Shown: piece after piece, positions 63,091-64,000 of the stretch
Numbering within the stretch: position 1 is the first letter of the stretch
Layout of the letters: every line of letters starts with the position of its first letter
Source: Brasilonema sennae CENA114
Lineage (GTDB): Bacteria > Cyanobacteriota > Cyanobacteriia > Cyanobacteriales > Nostocaceae
Assembly (NCBI RefSeq): GCF_006968745.1
Contig: NZ_CP030118.1
Span: 3,484,674-3,548,673, forward strand
Direction of reading: 5' to 3'
Length of the DNA stretch: 64,000 nt
The notes under the pieces: model-generated
The model's input: only the letters and a program-made list of their open reading frames with translations
Database searches by the model: none
What the model was told of the DNA's origin: nothing
Position numbers and translations under genes: made by a program

Positions 63091-64000
63091 ATGAGTATTC
63101 CATTTCATCAAAAACTCGGACTCACAGTCACTTTTGCTACCTCATTATTTATCGGTTTAGCCAATAGTAATCTGTCTGCTCAGTCAAAAACCAAACAGTG
63201 GGAAAATTCTGTCCCACCTCAACAGCAAAATCCCTTAGACTCAAGTCAAAAAAAGACTCTTTTGGTTCAACAAACCTCATCTCAGAATTTAGAGAAACAA
63301 AACACTCGTCCCTCTGAGCAAAAGTCAGCAGCAACATCAACATATTATCAAGTTATAGACGAGTTAAAAAAATATAAATTTAGTGTTCACGGAAATCAGG
63401 TGTTCACTTCTGGAAAGTTACCAACAACGAAAGTTAATTTCAATCAATCAGACTTACTAACAGTTCTGGTTAACACTAGAAAGTATTATCAAAATTACGC
63501 TTCCGAAGACCAAAATGTTCTACGCACGGGAGTACTTGCGACTCAAGGAGTGACTGTAGAAGACATTCTTAAAACCTTAGACTTCATGATTAGTGTTTTG
63601 CAAGAAGATATTGCTAATAATCGAGCAACTCGTTTACAAGATTCTAATTTTATTAACACTAACTTTCGTGTTATTAAATGGTCTGCTTATCACTCTCCAA
63701 ACTCTAGTAAAAAGCAATTAAGAATTACAAAATATGCTGTTTTTACTCATTCAGCTTCTCACAAAAAAACTTCTAAATATAACATACCACTTTATAGCTT
63801 AAAAGATAACTCAACATCTGAAAAGTTCTATACAAAATATACAAAGCAGGATGTGTTATCAGGTATTTATGAACAAGGTGGGAAAGAATATGGAAAAGTG
63901 GAACCTCTTGCTTACTTAACCCGAGAAGGTTTTGAAGAAGCGCTGATGGAGGGAACAATACTTCTTAATTTTACGGATGGTTCTAAAGCGCTTTTTAATG
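63091..64000 (+). CDS. Exported protein of unknown function, 3' end cut by the window
   Basis: ATG at 63091 opens MSIPFHQKLGLTVTFATSLF, a signal peptide ending about SNLSAQ. A Gln/Ser-rich linker (to about residue 85) precedes a conserved-looking domain with QGVTVEDILKTLDFMISVLQ, FRVIKWSAY, KYAVFTHSASHKKTSKYN, IYEQGGKEYGKVEPLAYLTR and EGFEEALMEGTILLNFTDGS, and then the window ends after 303 residues. The final blocks remind me of cyanobacterial periplasmic proteins sometimes annotated as murein transglycosylase A relatives, but the catalytic part is not in view, so I leave the function open. Confidence 0.75.
   Translation, partial: MSIPFHQKLGLTVTFATSLFIGLANSNLSAQSKTKQWENSVPPQQQNPLDSSQKKTLLVQQTSSQNLEKQNTRPSEQKSAATSTYYQVIDELKKYKFSVHGNQVFTSGKLPTTKVNFNQSDLLTVLVNTRKYYQNYASEDQNVLRTGVLATQGVTVEDILKTLDFMISVLQEDIANNRATRLQDSNFINTNFRVIKWSAYHSPNSSKKQLRITKYAVFTHSASHKKTSKYNIPLYSLKDNSTSEKFYTKYTKQDVLSGIYEQGGKEYGKVEPLAYLTREGFEEALMEGTILLNFTDGSKALFN

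Overview
The window is chromosomal DNA from a filamentous, probably heterocyst-forming cyanobacterium (Nostocales). Visible support: many HIP1 octamers (GCGATCGC), short tandem heptamer repeats between genes, the plastid-type genes ycf46 and ycf35, the sulfolipid genes sqdB and sqdX, a CyaB-type GAF-GAF-PAS adenylate cyclase, an AgrE-type arginine dihydrolase fusion, DevBCA-type exporter parts and a XisI protein. Genus cannot be fixed from the sequence alone.

Layout. 1-7.1 kb: a cut GDSL hydrolase, a CPBP protease, endonuclease V, an unknown membrane protein, a Tat-exported aldo/keto reductase, a SAM methyltransferase and an AT-rich, solitary DNA cytosine-C5 methyltransferase. 7.4-15.2 kb (minus): a compact envelope cluster transcribed purC - bamA/omp85 - lpxC - fabZ - lpxA - lpxB, which builds lipid A and inserts outer membrane beta-barrels. 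15.6-22.1 kb: a small conserved protein, the adenylate cyclase, a dead group II intron reverse transcriptase piece, and sqdB-sqdX. 22.4-24.9 kb (plus): a ribbon-helix-helix-like protein, ycf46 and ycf35, closed by two back-to-back terminators. 24.9-26.5 kb is an accessory scrapyard: a degenerate repeat array of about 38-40 bp, a GC-rich P-loop kinase with a damaged Walker A, a frameshifted DUF433 gene and a transposase tail. 26.8-31.9 kb (minus): gcvT-gcvH-gcvP of the glycine cleavage system, with a small opposite-strand ORF in the gcvT-gcvH gap.

33.4-41 kb (plus) is a surface-protein island: four tandem paralogues of an exported PEP-CTERM protein, three carrying the same roughly 340-390 bp duplicated leader, followed by a large two-partner-secretion (FhaB-like) exoprotein. 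41-46.7 kb: a palindromic repeat island, a lumenal pentapeptide protein, an orphan XisI, a devB-devC pair without an adjacent ATPase, and two small exported or membrane proteins. 47-53.2 kb: pyrG, a periplasmic amidase, and a C-type-lectin plus FG-GAP/VCBS repeat protein. 53.8-56.5 kb: agrE with a DUF2085 gene. 56.9-62.4 kb: a devC-devA pair without devB, then hopanoid genes hpnB and shc divergently arranged. The end holds a candidate minus-strand small RNA facing shc and a cut exported protein.

Main themes are envelope building (lipid A, BamA, sulfolipid, hopanoids, Dev exporters, amidase) and surface display (PEP-CTERM array, TPS exoprotein, lectin/VCBS protein). The least explained signals are the four-gene PEP-CTERM family with its shared leader, the repeat array at 25.1-25.4 kb, and the putative small RNA near 62.6-62.7 kb. 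No tRNA, rRNA or CRISPR array was recognised. All family assignments come from reading motifs by eye; no database search was run.
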